Assembly (NCBI RefSeq): GCF_003144115.1
Contig: NW_020312004.1
Span: 456,506 to 520,505 of the forward strand
Direction of reading: 5' to 3'
Length of the DNA stretch: 64,000 nucleotides
DNA from: Tilletiopsis washingtonensis
Taxonomy: Eukaryota > Basidiomycota > Exobasidiomycetes > Entylomatales
In this document: positions 10,235 through 22,300 of the stretch, one piece after another
How the letters are laid out: every line of letters begins with the position of its first letter
Position numbering within the stretch: position 1 is the stretch's first letter
Notes under the pieces: model-generated
What the model saw: the letters and a program-made list of their open reading frames with translations, nothing else
What the model was told of the DNA's origin: nothing
Databases searched by the model: none
Translations under genes and position numbers: made by a program

Positions 10235-10912
10235 TGCTGTGGATGCCCTGCAGTGATGCAGGGGGTTGTGGAGGCGAGAAGGAGAGCAGACCGGCCAGCT
10301 CGAGGCGCCGCATTCAGATTTCTCATCACGCCGCCGCGCGCGCGCCGCGCCGCGCCGCGCCCCGAGTCCCGCGCACTTGCCGGACCCTCACTTCACATCA
10401 AGCACCGCCCACAGCGCCGCTCGCCGCTCATGGAGACAGCTGCTGAAAGACGCGATATTCGATTCAAGAGGTTGGCTTGGTGCTGTGCCATTGCGGCAGC
10501 GGATGGCGACTGCTGGCTGGAGCTGGCGGCGGAGAGCAGCGTCAAGCGATCTTCGAGAGCTGAACGCCGGACGCTGCGTCTCGTATCTCTGCCGAGATGC
10601 CATACTTCAAGGCTGAGAATCAGATCTGACCAACAGGGTCTACTAGACGACATGTTGATTCAGCACGCGCAGATGTGAGGCAGCAAGATGGTGCAGCGGC
10701 TGGCCTCTAGCCCAGCGGATGCGGCCTCAGACACCCTCGCCGGCAGCATCAGGGACGACTGTCCCACGCTTGCACTCTACTTTGTTTGCGGGCATCGGGC
10801 AGGCACCTCCGGGGTGGCCAGAGCGTGCTGTCACGGGCTGCTCGATCGAGCGTGCTGCGGCAAGGCAGACGTCCGGCCTCGACCTTGCGCTCCTTCCACC
10901 ACCTCGCCCACC
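10235..10912. other. Intergenic, divergent promoter region
   Basis: 678 bases between the divergent starts of the DUF4202 gene and the coiled-coil gene. It contains a GCGCGCGCCGC-rich run near 10334 and small open frames on both strands without recognisable domains. No tRNA or repeat seen. Confidence 0.5.
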
Positions 10913-11767
10913 ATGGCTCCTCGCAAGGCCGCCGCCGCCGACGCGCCCGCATCTTCGCCGCCGCCGAGCGAGTGAGTGTGCCGCAGAAGACCGCACCGAG
11001 GCCCATGCTCAAATTGCACCAGGCAAGACAGCCACGACATCATGGGCCAGCTCGCCGGTGCGTGCGCCGGGCCCGCCTCGCGGACGCGCACAGCCAGCTC
11101 ACGCCGCCACAGAGGTGCAGCTAGGCCGCACACGCAAGCGCCGCTACGAGACCATCACAAAGGCACGCGTGGTGAGCATGGCAGTGCAAGAGCTTGTTGA
11201 CGCCTCTGCTGACGATGGCTGCACCAGGCCGCGACCGAGTACGAGCAGCAGGTGCGTGGATGCGCGTGACGCCGGCATCGCCCGCCTGACCGCTGCCTGC
11301 AGGTGGCCAAGTGCGTCAAGAAGTACGAGAAGGTCCTGTGAGCTGTTTGACGCACACTCAAAGACTGCATTGCGCTCATTGAGGGCCAGCGGCGAGGAGT
11401 ACGTGCGCTTTCGCGAGCGCGAGGACGAGCTCGACGCGCAGATCAGCGACAACTGGCGCGAGCTGGAACAGCAGCTCGAGCTCGCCCGCGTGAGCAGCGC
11501 GCCAAGCACACGCTGGACAGTGCTGACAACGAGGAGCACAGGAGTGCGTCCAGGCGGGCTTCGGACGTCTGCTGCCTGCGGTCGAGGAGCACGCGCAGCG
11601 CGGCACGGCGGCCATGGCGCGCTTCGAGGAGCTGACACGCGGTACGTCGCTGCAGCGGCAAGACATGGCAGATTGCGGCTGACGTGTGGTATACAGAGGA
11701 GGCACGCATCCACGAGCAGGCAGAAGGCATGTCCGAGGGCAGCCGCAAGGGAGACGCGCGCAAGTGA
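10913..11767 (+). CDS. Small coiled-coil protein of unknown function
   Basis: Not recognised. Eight short exons (10913-10971, 11023-11057, 11113-11171, 11228-11251, 11303-11337, 11384-11489, 11542-11641, 11697-11767) sum to 489 bases, a 162-residue protein. The N-terminus is Ala/Pro-rich and disordered; from about residue 30 the sequence is helical and charged (GRTRKRRYETITKAR, VAKCVKKYEKVL, EEYVRFREREDELDAQ, WRELEQQLELARECVQAGF), ending in EGSRKGDARK. The pattern suggests a long coiled coil, as in small kinetochore or tethering subunits, but nothing ties it to a named family. Seven introns of 46-57 bases occupy nearly half the gene. The 46-base intron 11338-11383 ends in an unusual TTGAG acceptor and is the least certain junction. 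Tail-to-tail with the PI-PLC-like gene, 82 bases apart. Confidence 0.7.
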
Positions 11768-11849
11768 GAGACAAGGGCGGCAGGCGGGTATCTGGGGTCC
11801 AATGACAGATCCGTGACGCATCGATGTGCGCGTAAATGTGGTCTTCTTG

Positions 11850-13558
11850 CTAGGCCTTGACGATCGGCACCGCCTGGCCAGGGGCAAAGTTTGCTTCAAT
11901 GAGCAGCGACAGCAGATCCTGCGTCTGCTCGCAGAAGTCGAGCGCATAGACGCTGCCAAGCCCGCTCGCCGCGCTCATTCGGCCCGACACAGCCAGCGCC
12001 TGCAGGTCGCCCTTGATGTCGAGACTCTTCTCTGAAGAAGCGGCTTCAGCGCTCGTCAGCGAGGCTCCAGCCGACGTCAGGCGCGAGGCGACGAGGTCGA
12101 ACATGCGGTCGTTGAGGCCGATGACACGCAGGCATGGCGGGCCGCTCTTGAACATGCCGAGCGCCGCGGGCTGCGGCAGCGCGAACGGGAACGAGCTGGC
12201 ACTGAGGAAGCAGAGCGAGAGCACGTCGTCGCGCGAGCCGTACGCTGCGAGCAGCTGCTGCACCAGGTCGATCTTGTGCGGGATCGCTGCCAGCACACCG
12301 ATCTTGTACCTGAGCGTGGCGAGTTTGCGTGAGCAACGGCAGCATTCCACGCTGCTGGCACTGCACGCACCAGTCCTGCGTCGCGATTGTCTGGCCGGAC
12401 GGCAGAGAGTACGAGAAGCTGGGCACGCTTGTGAGCACGAGGCGACGCAGGCTTGTGCTACATTTGCTCACCAGCCGTCGAAAGAGTCAGGCCACTTTGT
12501 CGAATTCTGACACGCACCGTCAGATGCTGCAGGATCCCGATGGGCTATTCATCTGCAACTCACGATGCCAGCAGGCTTGCCTGGCAGCGGCACGAAGCGG
12601 CTGAACATGATGAGCTTGCCGCGGCACTCGCCGAGCGTGGGCACCCTGTTCTCGAGCCACCAACGCTTGCGGCTGGGATCGACGTGGCGGGCATAAAGCA
12701 CCTTGGCCCACGGGTCAGAGAGCGAGCCTTCGGGCTTGAGCGAGATGACCAAGGTCTCTGGTGATGTGTGTCAGCAGGACGGCGCAATGGGAGCGTGGGG
12801 ATGCTCACCGCGCTTGCCCGGCCCGTCGAGCCACGCGTACAGCTCCGTCAGCACCTCGCCGAGCTCGCGGAACTGCTCCGTCGGGCCGTGGAAGGCCAGC
12901 AGGCGCTCCTCGCCCTGCTCGACCTTGAGCGCGAGGCGGACGTCGAGGAAGCGCACGCCGGCGTTGAGCTGCGCAGTCAGTGCGGCGCTCTGGCACTGCG
13001 ACACGGGCCAGCCGTGCATTGCGAGCGACTCGTGCGTGCCGGGCAGACTGAGCGACGAGAGCAGCGCGCTGTCCGGCAGGGACGAGAGGAAGCTGCGGCT
13101 GTCGCGCACGGGGTAGAGCAGCAGGTGCTGCACGTCGGCGCTGTCGGGCTCAGACTGCGGCGGCGTAAGCAAGGCATTGCAATGGCTGTAGTGGAGGCAC
13201 ACACCAGAGCAGAGAGGAAGGGCGCCGCCGCCGACGGCGTGCTCGACCTCCAGCGCAGCGCCTCGCTGCCGCTGCTCGCGACGCTGAGTGCCCGGCGGGC
13301 TGCGCGCACCTGCTGCGTGCGCGTCGGCGGCGCCAGGTTGAGATGCAGCGGCGCCGAGGACGCCAGCTTGCCGGCGCCCTGCACGCGCAGCACGCATGCG
13401 TCGGGCAGCTCAAAGACGGCGTGCTGGGCTGAGCCGAGGGCATGCTGCCGCACGGCGCTGCTGGCCGGCGCCGTCGGCGTGAAGGTGAGCTGCAGGGCGT
13501 GGGCGAGGCGGTTGTGCACGCGCACGCGCACGCCGTCCGCTGGCGGAGCAGGCGCCAT
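11850..13558 (-). CDS. PI-PLC X-domain-like phosphodiesterase
   Basis: Related to phosphatidylinositol-specific phospholipase C (X domain, PLC-like TIM barrel), which cleaves phosphoinositide or GPI head groups by acid-base chemistry with two histidines. Exons: 13558-13205, 13154-12809, 12757-12564, 12506-12472, 12418-12371 and 12309-11850, giving 478 residues. Motifs: SLSLPGTHESLAMHGWP (first catalytic His region, about residue 145), QLNAGVRFLDVRLAL, LLAFHGP (second His), VISLKPEGS, and GECRGKLIMFSRF. The first 118 residues (VRVRVHNRLAHALQLTF...) look like a beta-rich accessory domain. No signal peptide is evident, so the protein is probably intracellular. The same frame stays open upstream to 14008, so an earlier start cannot be excluded; I chose 13558 because the upstream part is low-complexity and Arg-rich. 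Confidence 0.85.
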
Positions 13559-14272
13559 GCTGTTTGCTGAGCGGTCTTGTCTTGTCTGCGAGGCGATGCC
13601 GGCCTTCTGCTGTGGCCTCCGGGCGATGGTGTTGCGCGGCGAGGCTCTGCGAGCGGCTGATGAGGCGGAAGGCAAGGAAGCCCCTATCCGGCAGCACGCC
13701 GCGCCCTTGCCGCTGCGCGGCGCACGGACGCGCCGCCAGCGCCAGCGCCCAGCAGCAGTCATGCTCATGCCGGCCACCGCCCACGTTGCGGCTGGCCTGT
13801 AACAGCTCAGGCCCAGCAGCAGGGAGGACGAACCTCTTCGGCGGTGTATGACTGACCGGACGGCAGCAGCGGCCTCGCTTCGAGAAGGCGCACGTTCGCG
13901 ACGCGCTCTGGCAGCGTCCTGGTCAGCGGCGTCCGCGTGGCCTGTCCAGCTACGCTCACGCCATTGACAAGAATTGAGGATAGCTACTAGAGCACCGACG
14001 GTACTCATATTAGCGTGGTGTGTCTGTGCCTAGACAGACGCTGGCGCTGGCGGCAAGAACGGACGCTGCGGTCGCGAGTCACCGCTTGCACGCTGCCCGC
14101 TGCGACTCGCGGCAGCACCTGTTTCTTCCACCCGCCGACGGCGCAAGATGCTCCGACAGCCCTGCCATCGAGGCTGCGCATACGCTGAATGAAACGTATA
14201 GAATGCATGCGTGACTGATGAACCAAGAGAATGAAGGACGGCCGAGAATGAAAGAAGAGGGTGAGGCGGCGC
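13559..14272. other. Intergenic between PI-PLC-like gene and FCF1
   Basis: 714 bases holding the promoter and 5' leader of the PI-PLC-like gene and the 3' flank of FCF1, both on the minus strand. The minus frame that extends the PI-PLC gene stays open to 14008 but has no recognisable domain. Nothing else seen. Confidence 0.5.
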
Positions 14273-15395
14273 TCAGTTGGCCATGCCCTGGTCCGGCAAC
14301 CGCTCCACGCGGTACTGGTGCTTGGCGATGTACATCAGCGGGATGCCCTGCAGAGCAAGCGTCAGCACTGGGGCCTGCAAAGAGGCTTGAGAGACACGCA
14401 AGAGCGTGCGAGTCCGCAGGCGGAGCCACCGCATCCGCCCACTCACCGGAATCTTGCGGATGCGCCGCCGCAGCTCTCTGTCGCACGTGGCCACCATGTA
14501 GCACTTGTGGCTCGTCACGCGGTCGACGATGCAGTCGTCGGCGTACGTGCCCTTGTGCGAGCACGGCAGGCGCTCGAAGCGCGGGTCGCGCGCCACGCGC
14601 AGCGCAATGCGGTACTTGGGCCCGAGCTTCTCCAGCTCGGCAAGCACGCACGATGTGATGCAGGGGATCGCTGAGAGGACCAATTGTCAGCGCCAGTCCT
14701 GCACCACTTGCATGCTAGCTGGATGGACGTTGCCCCGTCTGTGCAGCCTGCAGCCAGCAGGCGCAGCTTTGATGTGCCGGCGCTCGCCAAGCCGGCAGCA
14801 GGCAATGCCAGCACCGTGCTGACTTCTCGGCTAGCACAGCAACACACACTGCTCTCAGACAGCGCCCACAGTCTCACAGCCAAGTGCCGACAGCCGATTA
14901 CAGCGGTCGAGTTGCCAGAGGCCCAGCATCGCCACACCGCATCCGCCCTCGTAGCCTGCCCCGCCACGGCAATCTCTCCGCCATTGCTGCACCTGCCGAC
15001 ACGCAGCCCTGCCGCGCCCGCTAACCATCTGCAGCGCACACTACAACTCACACTCGGCATAGAGACAGTCCATCATGCCCTGCACCAGCTCGATCTTGTT
15101 CTGCAGGCTGAAGTTGATGAAGTTGGTGTCGACGAGCACGCGGTACGGCGGGCCGAGCGCCTCGTTGTGCGCAAAGAAGAGCGACGAGGCGGCGGTCGTG
15201 ACGCGCTTCGTCTCCTTCTTCTCGAGCTCGGCCTTCTTTGCGGCCTGCTGCACGGCGTTGGCCTTGCTGTGGGCAGTAGGTGCGTGAGCATTGGAGCGGC
15301 TGAGGCGCACGGGCGACAACGCACAGGCGCGTGTCGGCGGGATTGAGCATGCGCTTGACGGCGCCGAACTTGCGGACCTGCTTCTTCTTGCCCAT
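14273..15395 (-). CDS. FCF1: rRNA-processing PIN-domain protein Fcf1
   Basis: Fcf1 (Utp24) is the PIN-domain endonuclease of the small-subunit processome, acting on early 18S pre-rRNA cleavages in the nucleolus. Four exons (15395-15325, 15266-15052, 14670-14447, 14347-14273) give 194 residues, the normal size. The N-terminus [19 protein letters not shown] is a family hallmark. The PIN core shows [15 protein letters not shown] (metal-binding Asp), [32 protein letters not shown] and [20 protein letters not shown]. Intron 2 (14671-15051) is 381 bases; introns 1 and 3 are 58 and 99. The residue at the intron 2 junction reads ESIPCIT where Cys is more usual before IPC. Shares a 240-base divergent promoter with the METTL4-like gene. 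Confidence 0.96.
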
Positions 15396-15635
15396 GGTGA
15401 GCGAGTGGGGTGTGAGGGATGGTGGTGGTGGCGATGCAAGGTGCGGTGGAGGGAGGCAGCGGAGGCGCGGCCTCGACGGCGCCGCCAGATTTTCTCGCGC
15501 ACCCGGCATTCGGGACACGCCGCGCGCGTGCCGCCTCCTCATCGCCGCATCCGCCCAGACAACTCGACTTCCCACCACATCATCAAGACGCCAAGGCAGA
15601 GGCAGCGGCTGGCAGCTCATGCACCACCGCGCTAG

Positions 15636-17303
15636 ATGGAGCAGCCGCACTCGGCGAGCGCAGATGGGCCGCCGCGCACGAGCTTGAGCACGGCAGCGGG
15701 CGCCAGCATCCGCTGCGTGCTGCCGCTCGAGAGCCCCGCCGGCCAGCCGGACGCCGTCATCGTCCTGCGCGAGGATGCAGTGCTTTGCGCGCTGCCCGAG
15801 GATGTCCAGCTTCAGCTGGCCGCTGCACCACGATGCACTCCCTACCCGGAGGCTCCTTCGGGCGCTGAACCTGGCAAGGGGCCCAAGCGCCGCAAGCTGC
15901 ACGGCTCGCGCGAAGACGTCTTTGCGCCGCTCGCCGTGCGCGCCGCGGCGCTCATCCCGCCCGAGTCACTCAGCCTCAGTGCCAGGCTGAGGGTGCAGCA
16001 GGCCGCACAGGAGCACGACTGGCAGAACGAGGAGCGCTTGGCCGAGCAGAGCTCAGCAGCAGATGCAGCAGCGCTGCCGCCCTTGCTAGTGTCCGAGACG
16101 CAGAAGCGCTGTGAGTGCACGTTGGCGCGTGCGAGGAGAAACTCGGCTCATGCAGACCACAGCGACAGCCTCTGAGGATCTCGTCCATCGACTGGTCTTC
16201 AATGCAAGCGCTGGAGCTACCGTGCTGCCCATCGGGTCCGCTAAGTGCGAGCCGACGACCAAACATATGATCCTGCCGCCTTCGTCCGGCTTTCTGGTCA
16301 CCGACCTGCTGCGCTCCCAGCTACACCTTCCGCGTGGCTTGCAGGGCGTGCTGGAGTATGGTGAGCGCTCTAGCGTCTCCTTCACCGCCGACACTGACTC
16401 TGCAGCAAAGCGAGGGTGAAGCCTCCGTCCTTGCTCCTGCTCGACCCGCCGTACCCCAATCGCTCGGCAACTCGTCTGAACGATCAGCGGTTGCGTCGTT
16501 GTCAACAGGCGAAGCCAGACGGCAGGACCCGACCTGAGGCGTACGCTCCCACGGCTGATCTCTTCGACCTCTGGGCGCTCAAGACGCCCATCACCGCGCT
16601 GCTCGCACTGGCCGAGCCGGACGAGGCACCCCTCGTGGCGTGTTGGGTGACGAACGACGTGCGTCAATGCGAGGGCGTCAACGGTGAACGCAGCTGACCT
16701 GAGCCCTGCAGCCCAAGGCACAGCACTTCCTGCTGCACAAGCTCTTTCCTGCGTGCGATCTGGCATACATCGGCGAGATTGCCTGGCTCAAGGTCGTCGC
16801 GCCGTGTTCTGTGGCCGCGACGTGTGATCACGACCCTCAGCCAGCTGCCACTCAGCTCCTCGTCTCGCCCGAAGCGCTGGGCCGCAAGCCATACGAGCTG
16901 CTCTTCCTGGCTCGACATGTGGCGCCAGGCTCGCAAACGCAGGCAGAGCAAGTCGCACCTGCGTTCGTGGCCAGTGTGCCCCTTGGACACAGCCGCAAGC
17001 CGTACATGCTTGGTGAGCACTGACTGTCGCCTCAGTCACGTCGTCCTTGTACTCAGACCATAGGCAGACGTCCTGCGGCCCCTGCTGCCACCGTTGCACC
17101 GCCGCAGCCCGAGGGTCATCGAGTTCTTCGCCAGGAACCTCTGTGCCACGCGAGAAGATAGTGCCGCGACAGCGTCGACGGCGTCCGAGTCTGCCAGTCT
17201 CGCTGACGACGGCTACTGGCTCTCGCTGGGGAACGAGGCGTGCAAGTTCAACGTGCTGGGCGAGGGCCTTGCGCGCGATGCCAGCAAGGAATGCCATGGT
17301 TGA
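15636..17303 (+). CDS. MT-A70 family methyltransferase, METTL4-like
   Basis: METTL4-class MT-A70 proteins are SAM-dependent N6-adenine methyltransferases acting on RNA (U2 snRNA Am) and, by some reports, DNA. Exons 15636-16110, 16163-16360, 16411-16658, 16712-17012 and 17068-17303 give 485 residues. The catalytic core starts at about residue 230: LLLLDPPYPNRSA, then ACWVTND, IGEIAWLKV, GRKPYELLFLARH, GHSRKPYMLDVLRPLLP, RVIEFFARNL and WLSLGNEACKFN, in METTL4 order. The catalytic tetrad, DPPW in most family members, reads DPPY here. The N-terminal 200 residues are unconserved and contain a basic KRRK stretch that could act in nuclear import. Two acceptors (after 16410 and 17067) were chosen to keep conserved frame where a nearer AG also exists. 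Confidence 0.85.
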
Positions 17304-19380
17304 CAGCGGGCTCCGGGGCGGCACGAAGCCTGAAGTCTCAGCCGTCTCTCGACACGCCTGTCCGATCCGTCGAGCGAGCGCCGGATGCTGCTCGCTCGCC
17401 GCGACGCCATCGGGATCGGGCGTGGCTGAGCCGAGCTGGCGCAGAGATGTGCGCAGAGCACGAGGCCGCCATGCCAAGTGCTCCAGGCGTTCCTCACACA
17501 CGGTCCGTCGCACCCGTCGAGCTCGTCGAGGGCCCAGCTCGATCTCACCCTGGGTCTCACGCAGCCGTGCGGCTTGCAGCGGGCGTCGGCGGTGCTGGCG
17601 GGCTGCCCGAGCAGCGGCGGCGGAGGATGAAGTCGGCGCCACACGCGGACGCACCGCTGCAGCGGCGTCGTCGGGAAAACGCCGCAGGCGCAGCCACGCG
17701 GCACCGACGCATCCGCTGCCGAGCGACTGGAGCAAATGGAAACGAAGCTCAAGCTCTGCTGCGCGGCACCGAGGAGAGCACCACGTGCCGCAGAGAGAGA
17801 GAGCGATCCATCGAGAGGGTGTAGCGGCGGTCTGTCTCTGGCGGAGGGCTGTACAGTGAGCGCCATCCGTCCCGGTGCTGCAGCGCAGCTGCCGATGAGC
17901 GCCAGCCGTCCCAAGCTCTGCTGGCCGAATGGCCGCCCACGCCGCTCTCACGTCTGAGCACTCAGGTTGCGCCGAGGCCCCACAGACCAACGTGGAGAGG
18001 GCGAGGAGCGGCGACGGCTCGGACATGCCACAGCGGCTGTGCATGCGACGGCGCGGCGACGGCTCCTGTGCCGCCTTCCGAGCGAGCGGGTCATTGCGCC
18101 AGAGGGTTCACTCCGCCTCGGGCGAGGACGCCACGTGTCGCTGCTTCTGGCACCAGCAGAAGGCGGCGAGTGTGTGACAGGCGCGAGTGCACGACTTCGC
18201 TGAGCGGCGTGACAGCCAGCGCAAAGGCTTCGTCCGAGCGAGAGGGCCAGCGCGAAGGGGAGACGGCGGCGCACGGCGAGCTCGGCGTCGCAGCCTCGGC
18301 GTCGGCCCGGCGCCGGACGCGGCCTTGCTGTCCTGCGCTGCGCTGCTGCCGCCGGAGCGGCGAGGAAGCGCAGCATGGCAGGCAGGAAGCACAGACGCCG
18401 CGCCGCCGCCGCCGCGGAGCTCTTTGGCGCACATGCAGCCGCGTTCGACGCTGCGAGCGGTCGCGGCTGCTGCATGCTGGTGCTGCTGCTCCGCTGCCCA
18501 CGCCGCACGCTGCCTGCTGCTCATCTCGGCCTGGATGCTGCAGCGGCAGGCGCAATATTCTGCCGGGACGGCGGTGCGGGCGTCGACGGGTTCGCCGCCT
18601 GCCGCTGCCGCCGCAGCCGTACGGCAGCGTGCAGCTGTGCGAGAGAGACGACGAGCACCGAGATGGCGCCGTGGTGCGTCCCGAGATGCCTCGGCGGCGT
18701 CGTGCGAGAGAGTTGAGAGGCATCAGGGCGCGCGCGTCACCAGGCAGGCGGCGAGTGTCGCAGGCGCGGCGGCGTGCGCTGCTCTGCTGCCCGCCGAGCG
18801 TCGGAAGCGCGGCTGCTCGCCGTGGCTCGACTCTGGCGCAGAGCGTGTGAGAGGCGGCAGCGGGCACGCACGCCGCCACGCCTGCCGCTCTTGCTCACGC
18901 GCGCGCCGTCTGCGCCCGGCACTCTCGCCCTGGCCGGCCCTGAATTCAGCCAGGCCGGCCGCTCTCTCACGCCTCGGCACTGGCCGCCTGCACCACGCTC
19001 ACCCACCACACCACCACCACCGCCAGCCACACCTTGCGCCGGCGCCCCTGTGCTGGACCTGCGTCTGCGTCTCAAGTCAGCGCCGAGCTGCGTCTGCGTC
19101 TGCAGATCGAGCTCTGCTGCGCGCGCGCGTCACGCCGCCGCCTCTCGCTCTGCTGGCGGCCGCTGCTGCACTCCGACTCTCCTCCTCCATCTCACCCTCT
19201 CGCTGGAGCATCGTCACCTCGCCTCGCCTCGCCATCGCCACCTCTCCACCCTGCTGCTCCCACCGCCTCGGACCACCTCGACCACCGCGCTGAGCCCACT
19301 GCCCGGCGCTGCTCTCCGCTCGCCGCACCCGCCGTCCGAGAGCGCAGGTGCCTCTCGCGCTGGCTGCTGAAGGAGTCGGC
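17304..19380. other. 2 kb gene-free leader and promoter of the GATA factor gene
   Basis: 2,077 bases without a supportable gene. Many GC-rich open frames overlap on both strands, as expected at this base composition, but none shows a domain or splice-consistent coding pattern. Composition changes along it; the last 400 bases before the GATA ORF are C/T-rich on the plus strand, typical of a promoter-proximal leader. Position and size suggest a long regulatory region or 5' UTR for the downstream transcription factor. Confidence 0.55.
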
Positions 19381-22300
19381 ATGCCTGGCAACCCGTCGGC
19401 GCGCGGCAATGCGGCCGCGCCGCCGCACCCCTACATGAACGCCGGCGCCGCCAGCAAGGCCGGCCCGGCGCTGCACTCGGGCAGCGCCATGGGCGGCAGC
19501 GCCATGGGCCCGCCGCACATGCAGAGCTGGGACGCCGTCTTCCAGCAGCAGCAGCAGCAGCAGGCGCCCAACGGCCAGCACGCAAACGGCACGCCGCTGT
19601 CCGGCTACGAGGGCATGCCGTACGGCGGCGGCGCCGCCTCGAGCTTCCCGAACAGCTGGGGCTTTCCCAAGGCTGCAAACTGCGCCGGCGGCTCGGCGCT
19701 GCCGCCCGGTGCTGCGCGTCAGCAGCCCTTTGCCGACATGCACGGCGCTCCGCAAGCCTCGCTGGCCGGCCTCAGCGCAGGACCCAATGGTCTGCCCGTC
19801 GGACCGAGCATGAGCCTGCTCTCGCAGGCGCTGCAGATGAGCGAGGCGCGCCAGCAGGCCAACGAGGCGAGTATGCGGCAGAACCAGCAGGCGTGGCACG
19901 CCTCGATGGACCCGTCTGCCTCGGCCGCTGGTGCCGGTGCTGGTCCCAGCGGGCCGCGGTACTACGCTGCAGCGCAGCAGCACTTTGCACACTCGCGCCA
20001 GCACAGCTCGAGCACCGTGCAGTCCGGCGCACCGTCACGCGCGCAATCGCCGGGCCTCATGAGCCCTTCGCACCAGCTCTCCAGCTCTTCGCAGCCTTAC
20101 GCCGAGGGCTCCTGGGCCAGTGCCTCAATGCCGTCCGCTGCGCGCCAGCACATGCAGGGCCAGCCCATGCCGACTCCTTTCCAGGGCTACCGCCAGCCGC
20201 CGCCGTCGACGGCCGACATCCTCTCGCCTGTCGAGAGCAGCGGCCTGCAGGGCTTCTTTCCGCCCTCTGCATCGAGCGCCAACGGCTACGCCGAGTCGCA
20301 GGCCGCGCCGCTGTCCCAGGTCGGCTCGTACGGCGCGCCAGTGTCGCGCGCGCCGAGCCAGGGCACCGACCTGGGCTCCGTCTTCAGCGCGCTGGACACG
20401 ACCGTCTCCGACGAGGATGCCGGCAACCTGATGCCGCGCGGCAAAGCTGGCAGCGCGGGCGCTGAAGAGGAAGACGACGAAGAGGTGCAGGACCCAGAGG
20501 CGATGAAGAAGAAGGATCCGCTGGCCACGCAGGTGTGGCGCATGTATGCGAAGCAGAAGAGCGCGCTGCCGCACGGCGCTCGCATGGAGGTGAGTCACCG
20601 CCGTGCAAAGGACGTCGACGTGTGTCTGACGCATTGGCGCAGAACATCACCTGGCGCATGATGGCCATGACGCTGCGCAAGAAGCGCGAGCAGGAGAAGC
20701 TCGAGGCAGAGCGCGCCGCGCTGCAGGGCGGCACCGAGTCGCTCACGAGTGCGGCCGGCTCGGAGACCAGCGGCGCCGCAGAGTTCTCCGCGCCAGTGTC
20801 GCCTGCTTCCGGCTCGCGTCCGTCGCTGCCGACGTCGCGACGCAGCAGCGGCAACTCCGACATCCGCCCGGAGCTTGGCACTGCTGGGCCTTCGAACGTC
20901 TTGTCAGGGCAGCTGCAGGGCCTCACGAGCATCCAGACTGGCGCTCCGTTTGGTCCTCAGCCACCCGCACGCGGCAAGGCCAGGGCACGCTTTGCCGAGA
21001 TGGCCGAAGAGGAAGAGCGCGGTAGGCGTGGACGGAGCTCGCGCACGCCGGAGAGCTGTGGCACAGTGTGAGTCAGATCGGGCGGGCTGCAGCACGCGTC
21101 GCGGCTGACACGCTTCCAGTGGGAGTGTCGGCGTCATGCAGAGCGACGACGATGCGATGGACTGGCGCGCGAAGAGCAAGAGCCGGTCACGCTCTCGCTC
21201 GGTCGGCGCGATGGACTGGCGCGCCGCGAGCCGCTCGCGCTCGCGTGCGCCAGCGACCCATCTGAACACGATCGATGACGACGGCGGCGAGGGCTTGCTC
21301 AGCCAGTCCGCGCCCAACTCGAATGTCTTCAGCCTCGCCGACTTTGCCGCCTTCGGCGAGGAAGCGCTCAACGAGCTCGGCGTGGCCGACATGCCCGACC
21401 TGCTCGCGCTCAGTCAAATGAGCGGCGGCGATCCATTCGCGCTCGGTGACATGTCAGCCTCGCAAGGCGGCCAGCTGTTCGATCCCTCGGGCTCTTCCAT
21501 GGCGGCAGGCGCCGCACACGAGTCCGTGCCGGAGGCGCAGCGTGCAGCGCAGCGCGCCACCATGCAGCGTGCCTTCCGCAAGGCAGCCTTCACCGATCTC
21601 TTTGCGGGCACCGGCCTGCCTGGACACGGCCGTCGCGCCGCTACGAGCGACGACCGCAACGTGCCGTTCTTCGTCGGCGGCCGCAAGAGCAGCTGGGACA
21701 TGTCCTCGGTCGGTGCCGACCACATGCTCGGCGCGCCGCAGTCGAATCTTGGCTCCGTGCCGGGCTTGGCAGACTTTGGCAGCCACAGCGCCAACCAGCA
21801 CCCGGAGTACGGCTTCCTGCCGCGCCTGGTGCGCAAGACCAGCTTCGACCACAAGGTCAAGGAGCGCAGTCTCTCGCGCGGCCCTCAGCGTCATGCTTCG
21901 CCCTACGACGGCATCTCGACCGGCAATGCGCGCAAGCGCGCCTACGAGCCGTCGCCGGCGCGCCCGCCGCAGTACGCCTCCCAGGACCATCGCATTGCGG
22001 CCGGTCTCTCGCGCCAATTGCCTCCGTTTGCCTCGCAACAGGTCTCCGCCTTCTCGCACGGCCTTCCTGCCTCCTCGTTCGACTTCTCCATGCCCCCGCC
22101 GCGCAATCTCGCTCCGCCGCCGGGGTTGCATCTGCAGCCGCAGCACTTTGCGCAGGGCAACGGGCCGTACGATGTGTCGTCGCAGCCCGGTTCGTCTATG
22201 CCAAGTCCGACGTCAGCCGGCGGCTTCAGCACCGGTTTCCCTCCGGGTGCGCCAGCCAGCTCGCCTGCGGACGGCTCGCGCCCGGCAGGCAACATCGGTG

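Noticed and set aside
12977-14008. Start of the PI-PLC-like protein at 14008
   Set aside because: In frame, but the extra 150 residues are Arg/Ala/Ser-rich and no splice or domain evidence supports them; left as an alternative only.
16788-18044. 418-codon open frame on the minus strand
   Set aside because: It overlaps three coding exons of the METTL4-like gene and its translation is Arg/Ala/Ser-rich without any domain; a GC-driven shadow.
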